Assembly: GCF_004342985.1 (NCBI RefSeq)
Contig: NZ_SMBO01000001.1
Coordinates: 806,001 to 870,000, forward strand
Source of the DNA: Novosphingobium sp. PhB57
Lineage (GTDB): Bacteria; Pseudomonadota; Alphaproteobacteria; Sphingomonadales; Sphingomonadaceae
Direction of reading: 5' to 3'
Length of the DNA: 64,000 bases
In this document: positions 18,399-26,478 of the stretch, one piece after another
How positions within the stretch are numbered: the stretch's first letter is position 1
How the letters are laid out: every line of letters begins with the position of its first letter
The notes under the pieces: generated by a model
What the model was told of the DNA's origin: nothing
Databases searched by the model: none
The model's input: only the letters and a program-made list of their open reading frames with translations
Program-made: the position numbers and the translations under genes

Positions 18399-19550
18399 TC
18401 AGGCGGGGCTCATCGCCACGTCGAAATCGGCGCAGTAGTCGGCGAAGCGCTCGCGGATTTCTCCAGCGGTGAGGCCGTAGTCGGCCAGATCGTAACTGTG
18501 CTTGCCGAAGCGGTCCTTGGGCTTGTCGTCCAGGTAGCGCTGCATGTTTGCGGCCGCTTCGCCGCTCAGTTCCTCGCCGAAATGCGCGTAGAGGCGGCGC
18601 ATCGTGCCCAGCGGGTCGCGAAGCTGTTCGGTGTAGAGCACGTCATGGATCGCGTTGCGGCCATGGCGTCTGCGGAAATCGTTCTGCCGGGCGATCATGA
18701 CCACGAACGTCTCCACCATGTCGCGGCCGATCGCCGCGCGGTCCACGCTCTCGCTGAACATGCGCCGCACGTTCCACACCAGGCTGCAGGCGGAGCCCAC
18801 CACTTCCACCGGGTCCCGGTGCGTCATCACCGGACGGGCGTCTGGATAGACTTCGGTTAGCGCGTCCAGATAGAGCGGATGCCACGGGTTCTTCAGCGTC
18901 CAGCGGCCGGGCGCCTGCGATTGGAGAAGTTGCAGCAGGCGCTTCTGGTGGCGGAAGGCGGGCAGGTAGTCCGCCTCATCCAGAAACCAGCGATGATAAC
19001 TCGGAATGTTATATTGGGAATCAAATACTTGCGATACGAAGCTCGGCGCCATTGAGAACTGGCATTCGCACGGACTGTCGCCATCCTCGTGATGAATCGC
19101 CGAAATGTGCGGCATGACTTTCAGCGAATGGTCGATCTGCGCCTGCGCCGCCTCGTAGCGCGGCCCGGCGTGGAACTCCTCCGGCCTCGGCGGCGGGGTC
19201 GAGGCGAAGGCCTCCCACCGCAGGAAACAGCGGCGCGCCGGGTCTTCGTTGAGCAGGTTGATCGTCAGGGTCGTCCCGGTGCGGGGCAGGCCGAATACGA
19301 ACGTGGGCTTTTCAACCGGGGCGTCCAGGATCTCGGGATGGCGGACCAGCCAGTCCTCCACCCGCATGCGATTGGCGAGGTATTCGGTGGCATTGCGGGT
19401 GAACACGGCAAGGCCCATGTCGGTCAGGTTCGCCTCGCCCTCGATCGCTTCGGTCAGGATCCGCAGCGGCTCGCGGATTTCGGCGTCGTCCCAAGTGGTG
19501 TTCCCCGAGCGCTCGCGCGCGCCGGAGACGATCGTTTCGGCCAGTGTCAT
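18399..19550 (-). CDS. Sulfotransferase family protein
   Basis: A 383-residue cytosolic-type sulfotransferase fold protein. The 5'-phosphosulfate loop is present as FGLPRTGTTLTINLL (about residues 85-99) and the 3'-phosphate site as MTHRDPVEVVGSACSL (about 240-255). Other conserved patches are WTLKNPWHPLYLDAL and the C-terminal YDLADYGLT segment common to this bacterial subgroup. Such proteins transfer sulfate from PAPS to a hydroxyl or amine, but sphingomonads encode many paralogs of unknown acceptor. GGGAGAG precedes the ATG at 19550. Confidence 0.85.
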   Translation of the reverse strand: MTLAETIVSGARERSGNTTWDDAEIREPLRILTEAIEGEANLTDMGLAVFTRNATEYLANRMRVEDWLVRHPEILDAPVEKPTFVFGLPRTGTTLTINLLNEDPARRCFLRWEAFASTPPPRPEEFHAGPRYEAAQAQIDHSLKVMPHISAIHHEDGDSPCECQFSMAPSFVSQVFDSQYNIPSYHRWFLDEADYLPAFRHQKRLLQLLQSQAPGRWTLKNPWHPLYLDALTEVYPDARPVMTHRDPVEVVGSACSLVWNVRRMFSESVDRAAIGRDMVETFVVMIARQNDFRRRHGRNAIHDVLYTEQLRDPLGTMRRLYAHFGEELSGEAAANMQRYLDDKPKDRFGKHSYDLADYGLTAGEIRERFADYCADFDVAMSPA

Positions 19551-19805
19551 CCAAGCTCTCCCATTGCTTCGGGCACCGGTCGCCGGATAGTCGCATCGAC
19601 CGGACCATGGCGTTTTGCGCCACTTCTCTTGCCGGGAAGTCTGTTGCGGCGCGGCGCCGACGGCAATCGGCCGCTACATCGCGATCTGGCCGCGTTATGG
19701 AGATCAGGCCATATTGCGCCGCTCCTGCGGGATGCCTGTGCGTCGAGAAGGTGGCTCGGTCAGCCGGAACATCGAACCGAACCGATGTCCCGGCTTCACT
19801 GGCAC

Positions 19806-21245
19806 TTACTTGCCGCGTGCCACGCACTTGCCGCCGTCGGGGCCGACGTTGCCAAGGCAAGTCCGCACGGCAATCGTGGGCTCTGCAATGTCGATCAGGT
19901 GATTGCCGTCCGTCCGGCGCTCAAGGTCGAAGCCGTCATAGAGCTTGCCCGAAGCCGTGAAGGTGCGGAACTTCAGGGTGTCGCCTGAAACATCCACGAC
20001 CTGATAGAGTTCGGTCGCTTCGGCCGTCTTGTCGGGCTGCGTGCGGGCGCGATCGTTCAGGCCGTACATCTTGGCGCCCGTTACCGACACCAGATAGACC
20101 GGCCCCTGGATTTTGCCGTCCTTGCGCATGGCTGCGGACGCCTCTCGCCCTGCTTCCGAGGTCAGGCGGCTGTAGCAATGGTCGTGGCCCTGCAGGACGA
20201 GGTCGACCTTGCGGCTGTCGAATACCGGCTTCCAGGCCTGCTTGATCTCCGAGGTGTCCTGCGGGCGAGCGCAAGTGAAGACCGGCTGGTGAAACAGCAC
20301 GACATTCCACTTCGCCTTGCTGGAGGCGAGGGTCTCGTCCAGCCAGCGGGTCTGCTGCGCCATGGTGCCCAGATCGATCGCGGACGTGCCGTCCAGCACG
20401 ATGAAGCGCACACCCTGATAATCGACGAAGTAGGTCGTGGCCTTCACGCCCGGCGCGCCATTCGCAGGCAGCGCGAACTGCAGGGGCCAATAAGGGCCGA
20501 GCTTGCGGCTCTCCGCCCCGTTGGGCAGTGCCACGTCGACATATTCGTGGTTGCCGGTGGCGGGCAACTGGGGAACGATGCTCCAATTGTAGCCGCCGGC
20601 CTGATTGAATTCGCCCCACTCATCGTCATGATCGAGATCGTCGCGCTGGGCGGCGAGGTCTCCTGCGTGGAGCACCAGTTCGATCTCGCCATTGGCATGG
20701 AATGCCTGACGGATCACCCGGCTGGCGTACGCCAGGATGCCATTCTGGATATCGCCGAGATAGAGGAACCGGAACGGCTTCGCCTCTGCGGAGGCGGTGC
20801 GGAACTGCATCCATTCCGTCCAGCCGGCGCTGCCTTTGAGGCGGTAGGCATAGACGGTGTCGGGCGTCAGTTTCTCGAAGCGGAGTTGGTGGTAGAGCGC
20901 CGGACCATTGGCGCTGTCCTTGGCCACACCCGGCGTGCCGGTCACAAGAACCGCTTTCTCTTCCAGCGTCGGCCCGTCCACGGCGATAGCGATCTGCGCC
21001 TCGCTGGCGGTCTGCGCGACATCGGTGCGCCAGGCCACGGCCATGCCGGTGCTGGGGTCGGCTGCGGGGGTCAACATGATCCGATCGGGCAGATTACGCG
21101 AGGCATAGGGCGTGCCTGCCGAGCGCGGAACCGCCTGCTGCGCGGCTGGAGATCCAGAGTGTACCGCCGGAGATTGGGCCATGACGGGCTGTGCGATACA
21201 AAGCGCCAGTGCGGTAGCAAGGCAGGGGCGGGGCATGGATGGCAT
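19806..21245 (-). CDS. Secreted purple-acid-phosphatase-like metallophosphoesterase
   Basis: A 479-residue exported phosphatase-type enzyme. ATG 21245 gives a signal peptide (MPSMPRPCLATALALCIAQ, cleaved near MAQ). An N-terminal fibronectin-III-like purple acid phosphatase domain (about 45-145) is followed by the calcineurin-like domain, with metal ligands in YLGDIQNG, LHAGDLA, TGNHEY, FHQPVF and LQGHDHCYSR. The order and GNHE/GHxH motifs fit the two-metal centre. It probably hydrolyses phosphomonoesters outside the cytoplasm. A further ATG three codons downstream is possible. The 255 bases between it and the sulfotransferase start contain nothing recognisable. Confidence 0.88.
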   Translation of the reverse strand: MPSMPRPCLATALALCIAQPVMAQSPAVHSGSPAAQQAVPRSAGTPYASRNLPDRIMLTPAADPSTGMAVAWRTDVAQTASEAQIAIAVDGPTLEEKAVLVTGTPGVAKDSANGPALYHQLRFEKLTPDTVYAYRLKGSAGWTEWMQFRTASAEAKPFRFLYLGDIQNGILAYASRVIRQAFHANGEIELVLHAGDLAAQRDDLDHDDEWGEFNQAGGYNWSIVPQLPATGNHEYVDVALPNGAESRKLGPYWPLQFALPANGAPGVKATTYFVDYQGVRFIVLDGTSAIDLGTMAQQTRWLDETLASSKAKWNVVLFHQPVFTCARPQDTSEIKQAWKPVFDSRKVDLVLQGHDHCYSRLTSEAGREASAAMRKDGKIQGPVYLVSVTGAKMYGLNDRARTQPDKTAEATELYQVVDVSGDTLKFRTFTASGKLYDGFDLERRTDGNHLIDIAEPTIAVRTCLGNVGPDGGKCVARGK

Positions 21246-21710
21246 GGTTCGATGGCTCCGGAAATAGCGGCGCGCGGCCCGGCCGTGTGACATCAGGCAT
21301 GGGGCAGGGCGGCAGCGGGCCGACCTCGGCCCATCTCCAGAGGATCACGGTCCGCTCATGAGGCTGTTTGCCGACGACGCCGGCTCTCACGGGGCTACTT
21401 GGCCAAGGAAATGACGGTTGCATGACACTTGCGCCAGTTTCCTGCCATCCTTCTCGGATAACTGGGGGAACGCGCCCGTGAAACCGGCGGCCGGAGATAC
21501 GCAGCGCAGGCTTCAGATCAGTCTAGGGGCTGAATGTTCCTGAAAACAACGCCGCACGGTCTTTACTTCAAGAGGCCAGTCTATTCCGCGGTGAACGATC
21601 AGGAGCGTTGTCGCCCCCGATCGTTCACGACGCTTGGATCAACCTTGTAATTCGAGATGAAATCAGGACATCGGTACATGGTCATGCCCATCCTTATTTC
21701 ATCCCAATTT
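21246..21710. other. 465-base gene-free region
   Basis: No convincing gene on either strand. One 10-bp inverted repeat lies at 21591-21628. The rest shows no tRNA, riboswitch or repeat that I can identify. A TCTAGGGG box near 21524 resembles boxes seen upstream of other starts in this window. Confidence 0.5.
21591..21628. repeat. Inverted repeat GTGAACGATC / GATCGTTCAC
   Basis: Perfect 10-bp arms at 21591-21600 and 21619-21628 with an 18-base spacer, in the gene-free stretch about 80 bases beyond the 3' end of the entericidin-like gene. It could be a terminator stem for that gene or an operator. There is no T-run on either side, so function is undecided. Confidence 0.55.
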
Positions 21711-21845
21711 TTACTTGATAGCGTCTTCGCCAGCCTGACCCACGGACTGCACATCGCGGCCAGCGCCTTTGACGGTATTGCAGGCAGCCACAGACATCAC
21801 GACGCTTCCCGCGATAATGGCAATGATTATTTTCTTCATCTTCAT
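21711..21845 (-). CDS. ecn: Entericidin-family small lipoprotein
   Basis: A 44-residue lipoprotein. It begins MKMKKIIIAIIAGS (a second ATG at codon 3 gives the usual MKK start), has a hydrophobic signal and a lipobox ending VAAC, with the Cys at residue 22. The mature part starts CNTVKGAGRDVQSVGQAGED, which matches the CNTxxGxGxDI pattern of EcnA/EcnB entericidins. In E. coli EcnB is a stress-induced, bacteriolytic lipoprotein and EcnA its antidote; whether this one is toxic is unknown. No partner entericidin lies next to it. A possible EcfG-type promoter and a 5'-leader hairpin lie upstream. Confidence 0.88.
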   Translation of the reverse strand: MKMKKIIIAIIAGSVVMSVAACNTVKGAGRDVQSVGQAGEDAIK

Positions 21846-21860
21846 GTTTCCGGTTCTCAG

Positions 21861-21877
21861 GCAGCCTTCGTGGCTGC
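21861..21877 (-). promoter_or_regulatory. Small hairpin in the entericidin leader
   Basis: GCAGCC / GGCTGC, a 6-bp stem with a 5-base loop, sits 15 bases before the start codon of the entericidin-like gene and downstream of the proposed promoter. It may affect message stability or ribosome access. Confidence 0.35.
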
Positions 21878-21888
21878 GAGAAGGATCA

Positions 21889-21912
21889 AACCTCTAAAAT
21901 CCCCCGGGTTCC
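21889..21912 (-). promoter_or_regulatory. Possible EcfG (general stress) promoter of the entericidin-like gene
   Basis: On the minus strand GGAAC (21912-21908) is separated by 16 bases from GTT (21891-21889), close to the alphaproteobacterial sigma-EcfG pattern GGAAC-N16/17-(C)GTT. The base before GTT is G, not the preferred C. It would start transcription about 35 bases before the ATG. Entericidins are common stress-induced genes, which supports the reading. Confidence 0.42.
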
Positions 21913-21979
21913 GGTACTTTCGATCGAATGTGAAATTTTGATCGGACAGTACCTTCCGCCGGCTTGAAACAGGGCAATT

Positions 21980-22930
21980 TCAGCTGACCAGTGCCTGAAT
22001 GGCCGGCCATTGCTCCTCAACGGCGGCACGGCCCGCCTCGATCGCGCGGCGGATCTTGGCGGGATCGAACTCCAGCGTGTCGGAGAACTCTTCGCGGGGC
22101 TCGATTACCCGCACTTGTGCGAAGCGGTATCGGGATATCTGGTTGTCCAACGGAAGCAGCAACCGGGCCGCTTCGTTGGCAGGCGTTCCGCTGGCCTCCA
22201 GCGCGGTGAACATCTGGTCACGCGCCGCGAGGATATCGTTGATCAGCGACGTGTTCATGAGGTCGTTCCGGGAGACTTCGGACTGCAGGAGGTTCACGGC
22301 GCGCAGCCCGATGTCGATCAGGCCGCCGTATTTCCTTGTCGAAGGGGAACCGCTGGCAGGCGAAGCCCGAATGACGATGACGCCCGTGGGGTTGAGTTCG
22401 AGCGCCGCTCCCAGCGGGGTGACGTCTCTTACGCCCCCGTCGACCCATTGTTGTTTGTCGCTGGTCTGGAGCGGATCGAAAAACACCGGCATCGCGCAAC
22501 TGGCATAGACCCAGTTTTCGATGTTCGGGACGGTCTTGTCGATCGTCCTGAACTCCCCGCTCTGAAGGTTCACCACCCCGAGCCGCAGGTCGACACCCGA
22601 CGCGGCAAGCTTCGCAGGATCGGCGAACTGCTTGAGAAGGCGCCGGAGAGGTGCCGCGTCGTAGATTGCCTTCTCTCCGAACAGGACCGCGCCCGCCACG
22701 CCGCCGCGCTTCCTGAAGATATCCTGATCGCCGCGCAGTCCGAGCCATACGTCGAGCAGCCCCGGAATATCGTCCTGCGCAGCGGCAAGGGCCTGAATTG
22801 CGCCGGTGGAGGTGCCCACCACGATGGCAGGTTTAACGCCATGCTTCGTCATCAAGGCATCAAGAACGCCGACCTGAAACGCTCCCTTCGCGCCGCCGCC
22901 GCTCAATACTATCGCAAGTCTGGATGGCAC
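21980..22930 (-). CDS. Patatin-like phospholipase
   Basis: A 316-residue cytoplasmic or membrane-associated lipid acyl hydrolase. It has the oxyanion loop SGGGAKGAFQVGVL at the N-terminus, the nucleophile Ser in VGTSTGAIQALAA and the catalytic Asp in WVDGGVRDVTPLG, making the Ser-Asp dyad complete. The start is GTG at 22930, with AGGAGA 6 bases upstream; no ATG start exists nearby. No signal peptide. It follows the luciferase-like gene on the same strand, with 77 bases between them. Substrate (phospholipid or other ester) is not evident. Confidence 0.88.
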   Translation of the reverse strand: MPSRLAIVLSGGGAKGAFQVGVLDALMTKHGVKPAIVVGTSTGAIQALAAAQDDIPGLLDVWLGLRGDQDIFRKRGGVAGAVLFGEKAIYDAAPLRRLLKQFADPAKLAASGVDLRLGVVNLQSGEFRTIDKTVPNIENWVYASCAMPVFFDPLQTSDKQQWVDGGVRDVTPLGAALELNPTGVIVIRASPASGSPSTRKYGGLIDIGLRAVNLLQSEVSRNDLMNTSLINDILAARDQMFTALEASGTPANEAARLLLPLDNQISRYRFAQVRVIEPREEFSDTLEFDPAKIRRAIEAGRAAVEEQWPAIQALVS

Positions 22931-23007
22931 CGCGTCTCTCCTGATCCGCGAGGAAGGCCGCCATGATATTATGACTGGCCGCGGGGCGCATCAGGAAAGA
23001 TGGCTCG

Positions 23008-23856
23008 TCACCCGGCTGCGACAGCCCTCCAGACTTCCATCGACGCTTCGATATCGAGACCTTTTCCAGTCACGGCCTGAATGCAGACATGGTCCGCACC
23101 CGCGGCCCAATGGTCTTCGAGCCGCGCCTTGATCGTGGCCACGTCGCCCCATGCGAACAGGCTGTCCACCAGACGATCGTCCAGCGCATCGATCTCCGCC
23201 ACGCTGAACCCGAGCCTCTGCCAGCTGTTGCGATAATTGGGGTACTGCACATATTGCGAAAGCGCGCCACGCGCCTTTTCGCGGGCGCTTGCCGGATCCT
23301 CGTCCAGAACCACACCTTGTTCAGGCGCCAGAATGCGCCCCGGACCGAGCGCCTCCCGGGCCGACCGGGTATGCTCTGGCGATACGAGATAAGGGTGGCT
23401 GCCCGCGGATCGGTCGCGTGCCAGGGCCTGCATCTTTGGACCCAGCGCCGCCAGACAGCGCGCTTCTTCAGGCAGGCCGGCGTCATCCAGACGGTCTAGA
23501 TAGGAGGACATCACCGTCAGCGGCCGTACGTAAGCCTCACCCACGATATGGGAATGGCTAACGCCGAGCCCGAGAAACACCCGCTCTTTCCGCCCATCCG
23601 CCAGCCCGTTCCACCAGGCAGCGATCTCCTCGGGATCGTGCTTCCAGATATTGAGAATGCCGGTGGCTATCGTCGCATGCCGCGTGGCATCGAGCAGCCG
23701 TTCGATATCGCCCGTGACATCCCCGCCGATGCCGCCCGGGATCCACAAGGTTCCATAGCCCATTTCGTCGAGTTCCGCCGCCGCGAGGGCGGCCTGGCCA
23801 GCGTCGCCGAACCGCAATTCCATGGACCATACGCCGATCCGTCCAAGCGAAGGCAT
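23008..23856 (-). CDS. Luciferase-like (LLM class) oxidoreductase, F420-type family
   Basis: A 282-residue TIM-barrel protein of the bacterial luciferase superfamily. Start ATG 23856 has GGGAGAG 5 bases upstream; the open frame continues upstream through the tRNA but has no better start. The N-terminus LGRIGVWSMELRFGDAG and the later VFLGLGVSHSHIVGEAY resemble the subgroup named F420-dependent oxidoreductase (MSMEG_4141-like). No F420 biosynthesis gene is in the window and most sphingomonads are not known for F420, so the cofactor may be FMN. Substrate unknown. The patatin gene follows it. Confidence 0.8.
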   Translation of the reverse strand: MPSLGRIGVWSMELRFGDAGQAALAAAELDEMGYGTLWIPGGIGGDVTGDIERLLDATRHATIATGILNIWKHDPEEIAAWWNGLADGRKERVFLGLGVSHSHIVGEAYVRPLTVMSSYLDRLDDAGLPEEARCLAALGPKMQALARDRSAGSHPYLVSPEHTRSAREALGPGRILAPEQGVVLDEDPASAREKARGALSQYVQYPNYRNSWQRLGFSVAEIDALDDRLVDSLFAWGDVATIKARLEDHWAAGADHVCIQAVTGKGLDIEASMEVWRAVAAG

Positions 23857-24040
23857 TGGCGCTCTCCCAAGCTGCCGGCGCGGAACACTGCATTGCGCCA
23901 TTGCCTTCCTCATAAGGGAGATCGCGCTAGGTTCGAGGAGGGTCTTCAACGCCCGAGCGGTATCAGCGTCCCGTTCGGGAACGAGGGATGCCCGCGTCAC
24001 GCTGGCGCGGCGCCTGATGGGCGGCAGTCTTGGGGGGGGA

Positions 24041-24130
24041 TGGCGGACAGGGTGGGATTCGAACCCACGGTGAGCTTGCACCCACGGCGGTTTTCAAGAC
24101 CGCTGCCTTAAACCACTCGGCCACCTGTCC
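24041..24130 (-). tRNA. tRNA-Ser (anticodon UGA)
   Basis: Cloverleaf on the minus strand: acceptor GGACAGG pairs with CCTGTCC, the D-arm lies in GGCCGAGTGG, the anticodon arm is GCGGT-CTTGAAA-ACCGC with anticodon TGA, and the T-arm is GTGGG-TTCGAAT-CCCAC. The long variable arm of class II tRNAs (CGTGGGTGCAAGCTCACCG) identifies serine. The 3' CCA is encoded. No integrase or attachment-site duplicate is adjacent. Confidence 0.96.
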
Positions 24131-24316
24131 TTACCGCGAGAGCGCATAGCGCAATCGGAGCGGCTTGCAAGTGTCGACTGCAGCGGTCCGGCCAATCCGT
24201 TTCCGGTGCGGCAGGTCACGCGATCGGGACGGAAGGCTGCTCGCTTGCGGTGACTGTCCACGGGGGATGCACGCCAGCCATTTGCAACGCCGCCGCATTG
24301 TGCAAGATTTGCGGGG

Positions 24317-25405
24317 ATGACTGTCTCCCTGAAGCTACGTCCCTTGCGCCATCCTCTTCTTGTCGTCGCTCTGGCCATGTTGCCGACCGCTTCGGTGGAT
24401 GCGCAGCCCGTCGTGCAGGACATCGGCCAAAGCGCCTATCAAAGCGCCGCGCCGCAGACCGTGGCGGGCCAGACCTTCCAGGCCTACCTGCAAACGGTTG
24501 GCGCGCGGGCTCGCCGCGAGGGTGTCAGCGATGCGACGATTTCGAGGGTTCTTACCGGACTGGTTCCGAATCAACGGGTTATCGAACTCGATTCGGCGCA
24601 GCCGAGCCGCTCCACCACGCCGCCTCCTGTCGCGCCTTATATCGCGCAACATGTCGGCTCCAGCATCATCGCCCGCGGGCGTTCCCGCTATGCGGAGCTT
24701 TCCGGCATCCTCCCCAGCATAGAGCGGCGTTACGGCGTACCGGCACCGGTGCTCTTCGCGATCTGGGGGCATGAAACCAATTACGGCAGCTATGTCGGCG
24801 ACTTCGACCTGGCACGATCGCTGGCGACGCTTGCCTGGGAAGGCCGCCGCCGCGGGCTGTTCGAAGGCGAACTGGTCGCGCTGCTGAAGATGGTGGACCA
24901 GGGCGTGCCCCCGTATCGCCTCAAGGGAAGCTGGGCAGGGGCCTTCGGCTATCCCCAGTTCCTGCCAAGCGTCTACTTGCGCCTGGCCGTGGACGGTGAC
25001 GGCAACGGCACGCGCGACATCTTCACCAGCCCGGCCGATACGATCGCCTCGATTGCCAACTATTTCCGCGATTCCGGCTGGCGTCCCGGGCAACCCTGGG
25101 GCGTTCCGGCCTCCCTGCCGTCCGGCTTCAACGCCAATGCCTACGCCAGCAAGCTCGCCGCGCCGACGTGCGACCGGGTCCACGCCCGTCACGGCCAATG
25201 GAAGACCGTTTCCGAATGGCGCGCCCTGGGCGTAACCGCGCAGCGACCGATCGGAGATTCGGTGCTGACCTCGCTGTTCCAGCCCGACGGTCCCGGTACG
25301 CCGGCCTATCTGTTAACCGGTAATTATCGGGTGATCCTCCAGTACAACTGCTCGAACTACTACGCACTGTCCGTGGGGTTGCTTGCAGATGAGATTGCCC
25401 GTTAA
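24317..25405 (+). CDS. MltB-family lytic murein transglycosylase
   Basis: A 362-residue exported enzyme that cleaves the MurNAc-GlcNAc bond of peptidoglycan. It has a signal peptide (HPLLVVALAMLPTASVDAQ) without a lipobox Cys, so it is probably soluble in the periplasm rather than a lipoprotein. The catalytic Glu lies in IWGHETNYGSYVGDFD (about residues 151-166). The MltB/SLT_2 blocks LKGSWAGAFGYPQFLPS, FTSPADTIASIANYF and the DGDGNGTRDI loop (a calcium-site-like segment) follow. The stop overlaps the start of the RlpA-like gene (25389), indicating coupled expression. Confidence 0.92.
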   Translation: MTVSLKLRPLRHPLLVVALAMLPTASVDAQPVVQDIGQSAYQSAAPQTVAGQTFQAYLQTVGARARREGVSDATISRVLTGLVPNQRVIELDSAQPSRSTTPPPVAPYIAQHVGSSIIARGRSRYAELSGILPSIERRYGVPAPVLFAIWGHETNYGSYVGDFDLARSLATLAWEGRRRGLFEGELVALLKMVDQGVPPYRLKGSWAGAFGYPQFLPSVYLRLAVDGDGNGTRDIFTSPADTIASIANYFRDSGWRPGQPWGVPASLPSGFNANAYASKLAAPTCDRVHARHGQWKTVSEWRALGVTAQRPIGDSVLTSLFQPDGPGTPAYLLTGNYRVILQYNCSNYYALSVGLLADEIAR

Positions 25406-26417
25406 CCATGCCCTGCCGCTCGCAGCGCTGTTTCTGACCGCTTCCCTGGCCGCTCCGGCGCAGGGCAGTGAGAGCGCACCGGCGCGGATAACCGGACCCG
25501 CTGCGGATTACCCCGTCGTCGTGGGCGAGCCGTTCACCATCGGCGCCGTCACCTGGACGCCCGTCGACCAGCTGAATTACGACGCGGTAGGCTATGCACA
25601 AGTCGGCGACGGCACGGGGGTTACCGCGGCGCACAAGACGCTGCCTCTGCCCAGCTATGTGGAAGTGACCGCGCTGGGCAGCGGCCGGACCATCCTCGTC
25701 CGGCTCGAACGCCGCGGTCCCATGACCAACGACGCGCTGCTGGAACTGGCGCCCGAGGCGGCCGCGCAACTCGGACTGGCGTCCGGCGCGCGTTCTGCCA
25801 TCCGCGTCCGCAGGGTTAATCCGCCGGAAGTCGAGCGGGCCGCCCTGCGTAGCGGCACCCCGGTTCCCGCACGCATGGAGACCCCGGAAGGCCTGCTCAA
25901 GGTTCTCCGCCGCAAGCTGGCGGAGCAATCGCCGCTGCTGCCGCCGCCCTCAACGCCGCCGACGATGCCGAAAGCACCAAATCCGAAAGCGCTGACCCCA
26001 GCGGAGCAGGCTGCTCCCGCCGCCCCGCAGGTGGCTGGCGCGGAACCGAAACTGCCGCCGCGCAAAGCCGCTCCGGCGTCTCCTGCGCCTTTCGTGGCCC
26101 CCGTGCCTGCCCCGAAGCCCCGGCCAAGCGCACCAGCTTCGCGCCCAACACCTGCCGTTTCCGCACCTCCTGCAAAAGCCGTGACCACAACCGACAAGCC
26201 GGCTCGAAAGGGCAGCGAAGTGGTCCAGGTAGGGGCTTTCTCCGTCGAGGCGAATGCCCGCAAGTCCGCCAGTCAGCTTGGCGCCAGCGTGACCAAGGGC
26301 GGCAAGTTCTGGCGCGTCCAGATGGGGCCCTTCGCAAACCGTGCACAAGCTGCCGCAGCGCTGGAGAAGGCCAAGGCAGCAGGGTATAGCGACGCACGAA
26401 TCCAGCGCGCGGATTGA
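25389..26417 (+). CDS. RlpA-like protein with SPOR domain and altered double-psi barrel
   Basis: A 342-residue exported protein. ATG 25389 gives a signal peptide (LPLAALFLTASLAAPAQG). A short double-psi barrel of the RlpA type follows (TAAHKTLPLPSYVEVTALG, about residues 80-150). After a Pro/Ala linker of about 100 residues comes a C-terminal SPOR domain (VVQVGAFSVEANARKSASQL), which binds denuded septal glycan. Canonical RlpA has a catalytic Glu in TASGE and Asp in NDRGP; here the first segment is missing and the second reads LERRGP, so transglycosylase activity is doubtful. It overlaps the MltB-type gene by 17 bases. Confidence 0.82.
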   Translation: MRLPVNHALPLAALFLTASLAAPAQGSESAPARITGPAADYPVVVGEPFTIGAVTWTPVDQLNYDAVGYAQVGDGTGVTAAHKTLPLPSYVEVTALGSGRTILVRLERRGPMTNDALLELAPEAAAQLGLASGARSAIRVRRVNPPEVERAALRSGTPVPARMETPEGLLKVLRRKLAEQSPLLPPPSTPPTMPKAPNPKALTPAEQAAPAAPQVAGAEPKLPPRKAAPASPAPFVAPVPAPKPRPSAPASRPTPAVSAPPAKAVTTTDKPARKGSEVVQVGAFSVEANARKSASQLGASVTKGGKFWRVQMGPFANRAQAAAALEKAKAAGYSDARIQRAD

Positions 26418-26478
26418 TAAAGGGTCGTTTCGCGCACGCCACCGCGCCCGTCCTGGGCGCGCGGGGAGAAGTCGCGCC

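Noticed and set aside
21657..21941. 94-codon plus-strand open frame in the phosphatase-patatin gap
   Set aside because: It lies opposite the entericidin-like gene, has no ribosome site or family resemblance, and its composition is explained by the complementary lipoprotein gene.
23857..24081. N-terminal extension of the luciferase-like protein reaching into tRNA-Ser
   Set aside because: The extension is Arg/Pro-rich, overlaps a tRNA and lacks a ribosome site, while the internal ATG has a good one and matches the family N-terminus.
24041..24130. tRNA-Ser as the attachment site of an integrated element
   Set aside because: No integrase, no duplicated 3' tRNA fragment and no change in composition on either side.
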